Below, piece after piece: positions 23,481 to 33,020 of a DNA stretch of 64,000 nt. Every line of letters begins with the position of its first letter. The stretch's first letter is position 1. Source of the stretch: Atherinomorus stipes (taxonomy: Eukaryota; Chordata; Actinopteri; Atheriniformes; Atherinidae); the NCBI GenBank assembly GCA_023101725.1, contig JALJCO010007060.1:1-64000 (forward strand), given 5' to 3'. A model generated the notes under the pieces. That model was given only the letters and a program-made list of their open reading frames with translations. It was not told where the DNA came from and ran no database searches. A program made the translations under genes and the position numbers.

Positions 23481-23832
23481 TGAAATCTGCTAAAATGTTC
23501 AGAACATTCTCAAACACACTAAAATCTATTCACCAAGTTTCAATCAAAAAATAGGAAGAAGCAGACGGACTTCCTGTAGCCAGAACAGAGCCAATCACAG
23601 GAGGCCAGATTCATCTAGCCTCCTGTGATAATTACTGAGGAAACGGTGACACTCGTACATAATGCTTCACAACAGACGCGCTGCACTGCTGGAAGATCAT
23701 GGAAAGAAGAGGATAAAGATGGAGAGTTTTTAGAAACCACCAATATTCCTTGGGTCATGATTACTGACTGATCATTTCAGAGGGTCGCCAGACGATTGTA
23801 ATCGCTGTAAACTAAATACATTTAGAATTTTT

Positions 23833-23885
23833 AGGGTTGTCAAAATAAATCTGTTAATGCAGGAGATTAATCTGTAGGAATATAA
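23833..23885 (+). mobile_element. Second AGGGTTGTCAAA terminus, solo
   Basis: TTAGGGTTGTCAAAATAAATC, then GTTAATGCAGGAGATTAATC, resembles the ends of the MITE at 22391-22784. No opposite end is visible before the LINE tail at 24090. Confidence 0.4.
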
Positions 23886-23989
23886 ACGCATCCATTATCT
23901 AATAAATAAATTAGAGCCTAACTCATAATAAAAATTGCAATTTAGCAATATCTTGCAAAAGCCCTTCTCATATCTTGGTCAGCTAAGTT

Positions 23990-24178
23990 GTTTTTTTTAT
24001 TATCATGTTTTCTTACAGTTGTGAACATATGTATGATTATTGTTGCACCTGTACTTTTTATATTATTGTTATATTAGATAGATGTTATATTGTAAAAAAA
24101 AAAAAAAAAAACAGTATTACAAACATTGAATTTCCCTTCTGGCATTAATAAAGTATTTTTCATTTCATTTCATTAATA
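23990..24178 (+). mobile_element. LINE 3' end, heavily 5'-truncated
   Basis: After an A-run (24093-24111) the sequence reads TTTCCCTTCTGGCATTAATA, then AAGTATTTTTCATTTCATTT. It is the same 3' end as at 14355-14480. There is no ORF2 sequence, so only the 3' UTR was copied. Confidence 0.65.
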
Positions 24179-24299
24179 ATCCACCAACCCCCCCCCCCCC
24201 CCCCCATTATCCCCCTAATTCATGAAGATTCTGACAGTTTTCCAGCCTCACATTTAGATGCTGCAGGATAATCTGAAATGTCGCACAATAAAGAGCTCA

Positions 24300-24402
24300 G
24301 CTGTTGCGGGGGTCAGGAACAACAACGTCTGGTATCTGGGGGGGTCAGGAACAACAACGTCTGGTATCTGGGGGGGTCGTAGCTCAGAAAGTTTGGGAAC
24401 TC
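24300..24402 (-). mobile_element. hAT terminal fragment with 32-bp duplication
   Basis: On the minus strand it begins CAGGAGTTCCCAAACTTTCT, a hAT-type terminus. The word GTCAGGAACAACAACGTCTG, with its flank, is present at 24312 and 24344 with a 32-bp period, and a third partial copy starts at 24376. The terminus interrupts the Harbinger-like frame lying to its right. Confidence 0.6.
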
Positions 24403-25471
24403 CTGGATCTGTGTGTTAAACTGGCCGAATCCGTTTAATCCCGGTGCGCAGTTGTTGACCACAACGCGCTCCGGTGTGCAGCAGCCGTTGTGTTCATTCA
24501 CCGCTGCAGCAACGTGCTGTCACTTCTGTTTATCTGCGATTCCACTGTGACGTCCAAATATAACGTTCTTTCAACGTTTCACCACCAACAAGCTCCTCCA
24601 CTTCATTCTCCATGAAACTGCGTTTTCTCGTCTTCTCAGTCACCACGATCAAGTTTAAATGCCTCAGATCAGCTGGTTTATTTATATGCAAAAAATATCC
24701 ATTAGGGGGTTTGCATTGACCCTTCATGGTAGAAAGTGGGCGTGTGGGGGGGGGGGGAGATATGAGCCAAATTCACCTGCGCAAACTTCCAAGGAGAGTG
24801 TGATTTATTTTATTTTATTTTATATATGTTTTATTGGTTTTATGCTGTTATTCCACAAAAACAGAAGTTACAGAACAAATGCATATAATTTCAACACGCA
24901 GTTATCCTCCAGAATATGAGTGCATTGTTCAACAAATGTATTGGACATAATGAATTCACCATTCCCTCCCCCCTGTCCCTGTTACCCACCTACCCACCCA
25001 TTCAACCCTAGGTTTGCATGATAGAAAGCAAATTTAGGAGTAATGTAACATAACTGGAGAAATAATCAAATAATTAAAGCAATAAGTAAAAACAAAACAA
25101 CAACAAAAACAAACAAAACAAAACAACCAACAACGCATATGTATCAGTATCACAAGGAAGAAGAGGAGAGGAAGAAGGGAAAGAAAAAAAAAAAAGGGGG
25201 GGGGGGGGGTGTTCTCACCGCTGAGGTCAAACGTATTGCGTATGGATCCCACCTTATTCACTGTCAAGTGGTTCTTGCAAGGAGTCATAGAAGTCAAGAA
25301 AGGGCCTCCATATTTGAGTGTGATTTATAAAAGGGGAAACTGCTTGGATTTTTGCGTACGCCCGGTTTTATAAATCTGAATATTTTTTCGGCGTAAGCAA
25401 ACTTTGGGTTTTGGGCGCACATACACTTTTAGTATAGATCCTGCGCACAGTTTTATAAATGAGACCCCTGA
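24403..25471 (-). mobile_element. Harbinger-like element remnant (Myb/SANT-like ORF and 5' end)
   Basis: The element end at 25471 reads CAGGGGTCTCATTTATAAAA on the minus strand and joins L1 coding sequence. About 750 bp inside the element, at 24420-24700, minus-strand frames contain TRKRSFMENEVEELVG and, one frame over, NVIFGRHSGIADKQK followed by VAAAVNEHNG. That order fits the Myb/SANT-like DNA-binding protein that accompanies Harbinger transposases (K..NF...E...L..EV...K..I.FG..S.G, then W..VA.AVN). The trihelix-like frame is shifted at least once and ends at a hAT fragment at 24402. No transposase is left. A 507-bp L1 tail is inserted at 24809-25315. Family assignment is by motif recall only. 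Confidence 0.55.
24809..25315 (-). mobile_element. 5'-truncated L1 3' end with 13-bp target duplication
   Basis: The insert is bounded by perfect copies of GAGTGTGATTTAT at 24796-24808 and 25316-25328. Its left edge is T-rich (TTTATTTTATTTTATA), an A-rich tail on the minus strand. The right edge encodes, on the minus strand, KYGGPFLDFYDSLQE, which resembles the extreme C-terminus of an L1-type ORF2. Internal homopolymers (A-run and G-run, 25180-25210) are present. This is the classic footprint of target-primed reverse transcription with severe 5' truncation. Confidence 0.8.
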
Positions 25472-25926
25472 TTATTTTTGGATTTCCAGTTTACCAAGAT
25501 AGTTTTCTTTGCAATACATAATACAGTAAGTATCATATGTGCATAGTTGGTTACCGTGTTGATCTCATCCAAGTCCCCCAGTAAACACAGTGTGGGGCTT
25601 GCAGGGAAGTTACACCTGAGCCACGTTGACAGGTCATCACATACCTGAAGCCAAAACCCCTGGACCGGTGGACAAGACCACAAGGCGTGAAGATAATTGT
25701 CTGTTGTATTCTCATTGCAGTGCAAACAAATATTTGAAGGTGACAGACCCATCTTGAACATCCTCTGTCCTGTGTAATGTACTCTGTGTAAAACCTTGAA
25801 TTGTATCAACTGTATATTTGAGTTTTTAGTCATTAGGAACGTGTTTAAACATATCTGTGTCCATGTGTTTTGGTTAAGGGTTCTGGACAAGTCAGCCTCC
25901 CACTTCCAAGTTGGAAGGGAAATGGG

Positions 25927-26130
25927 CTTTATGCACAGTTCCAGTACTTCCTGAACTTAGTACTACACCTTTGTTTCCTGTCCTACATGATTGGATGAAC
26001 TGATTAATCCAGGTGTGTCTGATCTCAGCAAATGGCCAGACACACCTGGATTAATCAGCTCATCCAATATGCAAGAAGGAAGCAAAGGTGCAGTACTAAG
26101 TTCAGGAAGTCGTGGAGGATGTGCATAAAG
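25927..26130. mobile_element. Foldback element 1 (204-bp palindrome)
   Basis: CTTTATGCAC at 25927 is mirrored by GTGCATAAAG ending at 26130. The arms share GACTTCCTGAACTTAGTACT-type and GATTAATCCAGGTGTGTCTG words, meeting at a spacer of about 14 bases centred on 26028. Arms match over most of their length with a few substitutions. There is no coding capacity. Confidence 0.85.
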
Positions 26131-26159
26131 TCAATTGAATCATCCAGTTTTAATAATAG

Positions 26160-26877
26160 GGGATTATCACGCTTACCAGAAGCTCCCGGCTTTTGACACT
26201 TCCTCTTCCGGGCCATGTGACGAAGCCGTTCTGCTCTGTTTACGTAAATCGGATAAACCCAAACATAGCTCTAGACTGAAGTGATACTGGATCAAAAGCT
26301 GGATCAAGCGATCGATTTGCCGCGGTGAAGGGCCGAACTTTATAATAAAACACACGTTTGTTTGTCCCCGGTGGGGCACAACACGGCACTTCACAGCATG
26401 CTAGCATTAGCCAGCTAACGCCCACTGACGTGCTTGACATTGTGCATCTTAGAACACACAAACATCTGAAAATCGGGTCTGTACCTCCCCGTTCCAGTGG
26501 AACAACTGGGGACTGCCAAGAAGGAGACGCTTTCAGATGTTTGTGTGTTTTAAGATGCACAATGTTAAGCACGTCAGTAAACGTTAGCTGGCTAATGCTA
26601 GCATGCTGTGAAGTGCCGGTGTTGTGCCCCACCGGGGACTAAACAAACGTGTGTTTTATTATAAAGTTCGGCCCTTCACCGCGTCAAATTGATTGCTTTG
26701 ATCCAGCTTTTGATCCAGTATCACCTCAGTCTAGAATGAAAGCTTAAATATGTTTGGAGTTTATCCGATTTAAAACAGTATAACAGAGCAGAAACGGCTG
26801 TCGTTAACATGGCCCGGAAGAGGAAGTGCCAAATGTTTCAACTTCCGGAAACCGGAACGCGGAAATGTGATAATCCC
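26160..26877. mobile_element. Foldback element 2 (about 718-bp palindrome)
   Basis: The arm 26160-26471 (start GGGATTATCAC) is an imperfect inverted copy of 26531-26877 (end GTGATAATCCC). Shared words include CATGCTAGCATTAGCCAGCT, GCACAACACGGCACTTCACA and AAACACACGTTTGT. The loop is about 60 bp (26472-26530). On the minus strand, removing the element and one ATTAT duplicate restores an uninterrupted L1 reading frame. This supports a target duplication of up to 5 bp, or a 3-bp TTA inside a TAGGG-type terminal repeat. Confidence 0.85.
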
Positions 26878-27420
26878 TATAATCTATATATTTTCGACAG
26901 TAGTTTGGGGATAGAGAGATTCAGGAATTCTGCTACCCTGACCGGAGTCTGCAAGATCAGTTGGTTAGAGGTATATTTTTTGCTTAATATAGATTTAAGT
27001 TGATGGTATTCTAAGAATTTAGTACTACTGATCCCGTATTGTAAAGTGAGTGTATTAAATGACAGGAATTTTCCATTTTCAATGATATGTTGTAATTGTT
27101 TTACTCCTTTATCCTTCCAATGCACAAAATTAATCATTTTCTTGTTTTGTAAAATATCCAGGTTATTCCAGATGGGTGTGAGTTTACATGGAATAATAGA
27201 AGACTCGGTTAACTTCAGGAATTCCCACCATGCTTTCAGAGTAGAGCAGATGTTGATACTTTTAAAGCATTTATGAGATCTGACTGCTGAACTGATGAAC
27301 GGCAAATCAGAGACATCCAGATCCTCACATAATGCTTGTTCTGTGTCTAGCCACGGTTCATCTACAGGTACGACGGACCAGGTGTACAGCTGGGAGGGTG
27401 TGTGGACACAGTTGCAACGT

Positions 27421-28179
27421 GATTTTCAACACGTCACTCTGTTTAGGCCTTGTCAAATAAAACTTCAAGTCCTAATTCATATCCCCCCCACCCTCACCCC
27501 ATTGATGGGAAACTGGGCCCTGTGGTGACATCATGACGAGACAATCGGTCGACAAGCATAAAGTTATTCATGTACAAAACACACAACAAGATGACACATA
27601 AATACATCCATAAACAAGACATTTATTGAAAATGTGTCTGCTGCTTAAGCTTGTGTGCACAACTCATCATGTTAGCAGCGGTTTTGTTGTGTGTTTTTTC
27701 TTACAGTTCAAACTGTGTCACTGTCACTTAATCACCTCATCAATACAAAAACCGGAAAATATAAAATACAGAAAAAATGTAGCCAAAAGGTCGATTTGGA
27801 AGGATGAAATTGAAAACATAATGACCAAATATTCCTAGAATGATTCTGTGCATCAACATCAGAGGTGGTTTATCAAAATAGTAAAAGAAAATAAATAAAA
27901 TAATAAATAAAATTAAACATTAGCTATACATGGCTGTTCTGTTAACAATATATATATATATATATATATATATCGTAATGTGTCAGTTATTCAGTTTGTT
28001 CATTCGACCCTCATAGCTTCTTAAGCTTTCTGAAGGGGGGGTGAATGACCTTTTATGTTGTTATTCTTTTTCTACTAAAACCCCGCAGAGGAAAAAGAGA
28101 GTCTGCCGTCAGGGTGCATCTCCGGGCAAAGAGGAGCGACGTCGGCCATGGCCGCCCGCTGCTGCGTTAGTGTAGAGGA
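27421..28179. other. Unique stretch with (TA)n at about 27947-27974
   Basis: No gene is recognised. The stretch has A/T-rich sequence, a TA microsatellite and short frames only. Confidence 0.5.
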
Positions 28180-28290
28180 AACATGTATCCGATACCTGAT
28201 CGGGATGTAACAGCCGATTCCGATCGAGTCTGAAACCACGTGATCGGGCCCGATTTCCGATCTCGTGACCGGATCGGGACATCCCTAATT
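28180..28290 (-). mobile_element. TE terminus of the GGGATGTCCCGATC type
   Basis: On the minus strand it begins TTAGGGATGTCCCGATCCGG, followed by ATCGGAAATCGG and GATCGGAATCGGC words. This is a frequent terminal region of fish hAT-like non-autonomous elements. No opposite end is assigned. Confidence 0.5.
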
Positions 28291-29084
28291 CAGAGTACCA
28301 CAGATTTTGAATGAGCTTGACGGGGAAAAAAAAATGTCTAACTCCCTCTCCATCATCTTTAAAAAAATTTAAAATGCAGCTTCTGACATCATTTAACTAA
28401 GTTTTTTCACCCTGGAGCTAGATGATACCAGCATTTTTCTAAGAACCTATGCAAATTTGTTACAAGGTATGCATAGAGCATAACTAGCCTATGTATATAT
28501 CTTTTTCTTTATTGTTTTATATTTTGTTTTTTCTTCTCTTCTTGCCTGCTCATGCCCCCTAATGTAAGCTTTAAGTAGCTGGGGAGGCACATTTCACACC
28601 TCATTCTCTGAGAGGAATTGTATGCTGGTATTTTCTTTTTATGTTGGGCGTGTGTGAATAAACCTGAATCTGCATATTAAAGCATTTTCAGATGCAACTC
28701 CAGCTCTGGGTAATTAGCAAACGTCTGCACACGTCACAAGGTGTGTTGCAGCAGGGCAGCTCCTGCCTGGTGATCCCTGGTCTAAATAAAGATTTCAAAG
28801 TAAAGCCGAGGTGCTGGGAAGGATGCCGGGAACATTTACTCCTTGTGATGATGTCAGAGACTCGAGCTGGGTCACGTTCCACCTCGTCTCTGCCGAGGCT
28901 GGGACACTGTCGGCCTCCACGATGACGTGGAGAACTGAACACGCTAAGTCCTGCAGCCGTGCTTCCACACGCATCACTGAGCGCAGGCGTGCACGCTGCC
29001 GGAGCCATACATAACTGTCACGCTTGTTGCAACAAAACCTCATTGTAGCTTAATGATGCATGGAGTCATTAACCTTCTGACAGA
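28291..29084. other. Unique stretch, no gene recognised
   Basis: It contains GTGTGAATAAACCTGAATCT at about 28650, which looks like the 3' end of a retroposon with a polyadenylation signal. Frames at 28688-29043 overlap on both strands without motif. Confidence 0.4.
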
Positions 29085-29430
29085 GAGCCAGGAAAACACT
29101 GCTGCATGCACACACACCAAAACACACACACGTGCTGATCGTGCATGAACACACTCACTGCTGCTGCATGCACACACACCGAAACACACACACGTGCTGA
29201 TCATGTATGTACACTCTCACTGCTGCTGCATGCACACACACCTAAACGCACACTCATGCTGATCATGTATGTACACACTCACTGCTGCTGCATGCACACA
29301 CACCGAAATACACACACATGCTGATCATGTATGTACACTCTCACTGCTGCTGCATGCACACACACCTAAACGCACACTCATGCTGATCATGTATGTACAC
29401 TCTCACTGCTGCTGCATGCACACACACACG
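29085..29430. repeat. Minisatellite array F, 61-62-bp unit, about 5.5 copies
   Basis: CTGCTGCATGCACACACACC, then GTGCTGATCATGTATGTACA, repeat with starts at about 29161, 29222 and 29284. CA-rich segments differ between copies. It is a small array. Confidence 0.9.
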
Positions 29431-30103
29431 TTAGCGACCCGTGCTCGGCTACCTTCTCATCACGGAGGCAGACGTCTGGACGAACTGGTATTCTCCAGGC
29501 TTCATTAGTCTGACATCATCAGGTTATTAGCAGCTGTGATTAAGAAGCTGCGACTCCAGATACACATTGATTTCTCATTTTCCTCTAAACTCATACAGGA
29601 CTTAACGAGCTGTGGAAATATTTCACATTTATTCCCTCTGAATGAATCACAAGAACAAGGAGTTCCTGAGGGATGCAGAAGAACTGGGAATCTGGTTTTA
29701 GCTGCATCTCTGGGTCCTGGATGAACTGGCTCGGCCGTGCTTCAGGATGCAGATGTTAAAAACCGCCGTGTGAGAGGAGCAGCTGTGGTTAGACGAGGAC
29801 TGCAACTAAGACCACAATCAGGTTTCTGCTCAAGTCAAGGCCAGGGACCCAGACTGGAAACCAGGGAATTTCAAGAGAATATTGATATTGGTACAAGGAA
29901 GAACTGGTTAAAGTTTGGTGTTGATCCGGATCAGCGTTTGGATCCATGCATGTTATGACAGGGCTACACGGAGGAGCAGCATGCTGGAGGTCTACCATCA
30001 CCGACTACACTGGTGGGGGAGAGTTCAGAGACTACTGGCCCTCAGACCACGTCCCCACGGCGCTCAAGCTGTTTCAGGTGTGAAGATGTGATGAAAAACC
30101 GGA
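29431..30103. other. Unique stretch, no gene recognised
   Basis: Short frames only, with no repeat and no transposon terminus identified. Confidence 0.45.
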
Positions 30104-30605
30104 GACCCAAACCCTACAGGACTACCAAACCCTGCAGGACCACCTCCTGGCCCTGGTGGCCTGGGTCCCGCCCCCCAAACCCTGCAGGACCACCAAACCC
30201 TGCAGGACTACCAAACCCTGCAGGACTACCAAACCCCTGCAGGACCACCAAACCCTGCAGGACTACCAAACCCTGCAGGACTACCAAACCCTGCAGGACC
30301 ACCAAACCCTACAGGACTACCAAACCCCCCCTGCAGGACCACCAAACCCTGCAGGACTACCAAACCCTGCAGGACCACCAAACCCTGCAGGACCACCAAA
30401 CCCCACAGCAGGACTACCAAACCCTGCAGGACCACCAAACCCTGCAGGACTACCAAACCCTGAGGACCACCAAACCCCTGCAGGACCACCAAACCCTGCA
30501 GGACCACCAAACCCTGCAGTACCACCAAACCCTGCAGGACTACCAAACCCTGCAGGACTACCAAGCCCCCTGTAGGACCACCAAACCATGCAGGGCTCCC
30601 GAACT
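30104..30605. repeat. Minisatellite array G, 18-bp unit
   Basis: The unit ACCAAACCCTGCAGGACT (and GGACC) is repeated about 27 times with one- to four-base insertions (CCCC, CCCCCC). It is an 18-bp unit, so several frames stay open on both strands. It abuts the broken reverse transcriptase of the LINE at 30606 exactly where that coding sequence stops. Confidence 0.95.
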
Positions 30606-31438
30606 CTACAGGACTCCAGAACAAGACAAAGGGCAGCCTTGGCGGAGTCCAACTCTCACCAGGAATAGATTTGAACTACAGTTGGAAATGTGGACCAAGC
30701 TCTGGTACCGGTCGTACAGGGACCGGACAGCTCGAACAAGGGGGGTCCGGTACTCCGTACTCCCGGAGCACCCCCACAGGAATCCCCGGGGGACACGATC
30801 GAACGCCTTCTCCAAGTCCACAAAGCACATGTAGACTGGTTGGAGAACTCCCATGCCCCCTCCAGGATCCTGAAGAGGGTGTAGAGCTGGTCCACTGTTC
30901 CACGACCAGGACCAGAACCAGAACCACACTGCTCCTCCTCAATCCGAGGTTCCATTATCCGATGGACCCTCCTCTCCAGCACCCCTGAATAGACTTTACC
31001 AGGGAGGCTGAGAAGTGTGATCCCCCTGAAGTTGGAGCACACCCTCCCATCCCAGTCTGCCAGTCCAGAGGTACTGCCCCCGATGTCCATGCAGTGCTGC
31101 AGAGGCGCGTCAGCTTAGACAGCCCCCCAGCATCCAGAGCCTTAAGGAACTCTGGGCGGATCTCATCCACCCCTGGGGCCCGGCCACCGAGGAGCTTTTT
31201 GACTACCTCAGCAACCTCAGCCCCGGTGACAGAAGAGTCCCTCCCTGAGTCCCCAAACTCTGCTTCCTCCTCGGAAGACGTGTTGGTGGGATTGAGGAGG
31301 TCCTCAAAGTATTCCCTCCACCGGCCCACGACGTCCCGAGTCGAGGTCAGCAGCCCACCATCCCCACTGTACACTGTGTTGATGGTGCACTCCTTCCCCC
31401 TCCTGAGCCGCCGGATGGTGGACCAGAAACGCCTCGAA

Positions 31439-31479
31439 TCAGATTTCCATTCTGCTTGCTTCGATGCTGGACAGGACAA

Positions 31480-31510
<31 letters not shown>
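31439..31510 (+). mobile_element. Tiny poly(A) retroposon (44 nt plus A28) with 13-bp target duplication
   Basis: GAAACGCCTCGAA occurs at 31426-31438 and again at 31511-31523. Between the copies lie 44 bases (TCAGATTTCCATTCTGCTTG ... GGACAGGACAAGTT) and an uninterrupted run of about 28 A. The duplicated target is LINE coding sequence. This is a processed, 5'-truncated RNA copy inserted into the LINE. The source RNA is not recognised; the end GGACAAGTT could be an H/ACA-like ACA box near a 3' end, but that is speculative. Confidence 0.85.
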
Positions 31511-31511
<1 letters not shown>

Positions 31512-31643
31512 AAACGCCTCGAAGCCGTCCGGAAGTCGTTCTTCATGGCCTCACCGAACTCCTCCCATGTCCGAGTTTTTGCCTCAGTGACCACCAGAGC
31601 CGCGCTCCGCTTGTCCCACCGATACCCGTCAGCTGCCTCAGGA

Positions 31644-31865
31644 GTCCCACAGGCCAGGAAGGCCCGGTAGGACTCCTACTGTCCCACAGACCAGGAAGGC
31701 CCGGTAGGACTCCTACTGTCCCACAGGCCAGGAAGGCCCGGTAGGACTCCTACGGTCCCACAGACCAGGAAGGCCCGGTACGACTCCTACGGTCCCACAG
31801 GCCAGGAAGGCCCGGTACGACTCCTACGGTCCCACAGGCCAGGAAGGCCCGGTAGGACTCCTTCA
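31644..31865. repeat. Array H, 37-bp unit, about 6 copies, inside LINE coding sequence
   Basis: GTCCCACAGGCCAGGAAGGC, then CCGGTAGGACTCCTACT, repeats with starts at 31644, 31681 and 31718. The unit is part of the LINE ORF itself (minus strand, near a YRAFLACGT-type segment). Because 37 is not a multiple of 3, each copy shifts the frame. Confidence 0.95.
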
Positions 31866-33020
31866 GCTTGACAGCATCCCTCACCGCTGGTGTCCATCAG
31901 CGAGTTCGGGGGTTACCACCATGACAGGCACCGACAACCTTACAGCCACAGCTCCAACTAGCAGCCTCAGCAATAGAGGGGGGAACATAGCCCATTCCGA
32001 CTCGATGCCCCCCACCTCCCTCGGAACATGGGTGAAGCTCTCCCGGAGGTGGGAGTTAAAGCTCTCCCTGACAGGGGACTCCGCCAGATGTTCCCAGCAG
32101 ACCCTCACGACACGTTTGGGACTGCCAGGTATGACCGGCATCCTGCGCCCACCATCTGAGCCCACTCACCACCAGGTGGTGATCAGTGGAAGCTCCGCCC
32201 CTCTCTTCACCCGAGTGTCCAGGAGTGTCCAGGGGCGTGTGTGGACTTCAGAAGGGGGGGGTACTCTGAACTGCTGTTCAGTGCATAGGCACAAACAACA
32301 GTCAGGACCCGTCCCCCCACCCGGAGGCGGAGGAAGGCTACCCTTTTGTCCACCGGGGTGAACCCCAACATACAGGTGCCGAGCCAGGGGGCAATGAGGG
32401 GAGCAACTCCAGAGTGGAACCAGGTCTAGCCCCTCTCCAGGATGGGGTTCCAGAGCCCGAGCTGTGCGTGGAGGTGAGTCCAACTATATCTAGTCGGAAC
32501 CGCTCAACCTCCCGCACCAGCTCAGGCTCCTTTCCAACCAGAGAGGTGACAGTCCACGTCCCTAGAGCTAGCTTCTGCAGCCGGGGGATGGACCACCAGG
32601 GTCTCCCCCGCCCTCGGCCGCCACCCAACTCACACTGCATCCGACCCCTATGGCCCCTCTCGCAGGTGGTGGGTCCACAAGAAGGGGGGCCCATGTCATC
32701 CTTTCGGGCCGAGCCCGACCGGGCCCCATGGGCAGAAGCTCAGCCATCAGGCACTCGCCTCCGTGCCCCGGCTCCAGGCCTGGCTCCAGAGGGGGGCCCC
32801 GGTGATCCACGTCCAGGTGAGGGACACGTGACCCTGATGCTGTCTTCCTCCATAAGGGCTGTGCTTTGTCTGTTCCCTCCCCTAGTAACCTGTTTGCCAT
32901 GGATGACCCTGCCAGGGGCATAATCTAGCCCCAGACAACATAGCCCCTAGGATCCTCAGGGGCTATGTTGCCTTCAGGGGCACACAAACCACTCCACCAC
33001 GATAAGGTGGCAGCCCAGGG

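Larger units (their letters stand above)
25472..27420 (-). mobile_element. L1/Tx1-clade LINE, C-terminal half, split by two foldback elements
   Basis: Minus-strand frames 27305-26878 and 25890-25472 form consecutive parts of the region downstream of the RT. The first contains DLPFISSAVRSHKCFKS and AWWEFLK; the second contains WKWEADLSRTLNQNTW and the Cys/His segment CLHCNENTTDNYLHALWSCP. Coding text continues upstream to about 27420 (WLDTEQALCEDL). The two parts are separated by two palindromic insertions at 25927-26130 and 26160-26877, with a short stretch of L1 (LLKLDDSI) between them. The 3' end is cut at 25472 by the Harbinger-like terminus, so the last residues read into CAGGGGTCTCATTTATAA. 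The remaining frames are unusually clean, so this copy is younger than the L1 at 16802-19172. Confidence 0.85.
30606..33020 (-). mobile_element. LINE with endonuclease and reverse transcriptase, 3'-truncated
   Basis: Read on the minus strand, the copy starts near 33020 with CCCTCCCTGGGCTGCCACCT, then TATCGTGGTGGAGTGG, the usual 5' end of an abundant teleost LINE. Next comes an endonuclease-like part at about 32560-32340 (TSLVGKEPELVREVERFRLD, then DIVGLTSTHSSGSGT) and a linker with RVCWEHLAESPVRESFNSHL (about 32120-32060). The RT follows: GGRAPGVDEIRPEFLKALD (31195-31140), NFRGITLLSLPGKVYSGVLE (31040-30975), CFVDLEKAFDRVPRGFLW (first palm Asp, 30830-30780) and VGLRQGCPLS (30640-30610). Coding stops at array G before the YADD box. 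Frameshifts, a 37-bp tandem array and a poly(A) retroposon break the frame, so the copy is dead. Confidence 0.88.

Noticed and set aside
30013..30834. 273-codon plus-strand frame with Pro-rich repeats
   Set aside because: Array G followed by antisense of LINE coding sequence.
32414..32923. 169-codon plus-strand frame
   Set aside because: Antisense shadow of the LINE endonuclease region on the minus strand.
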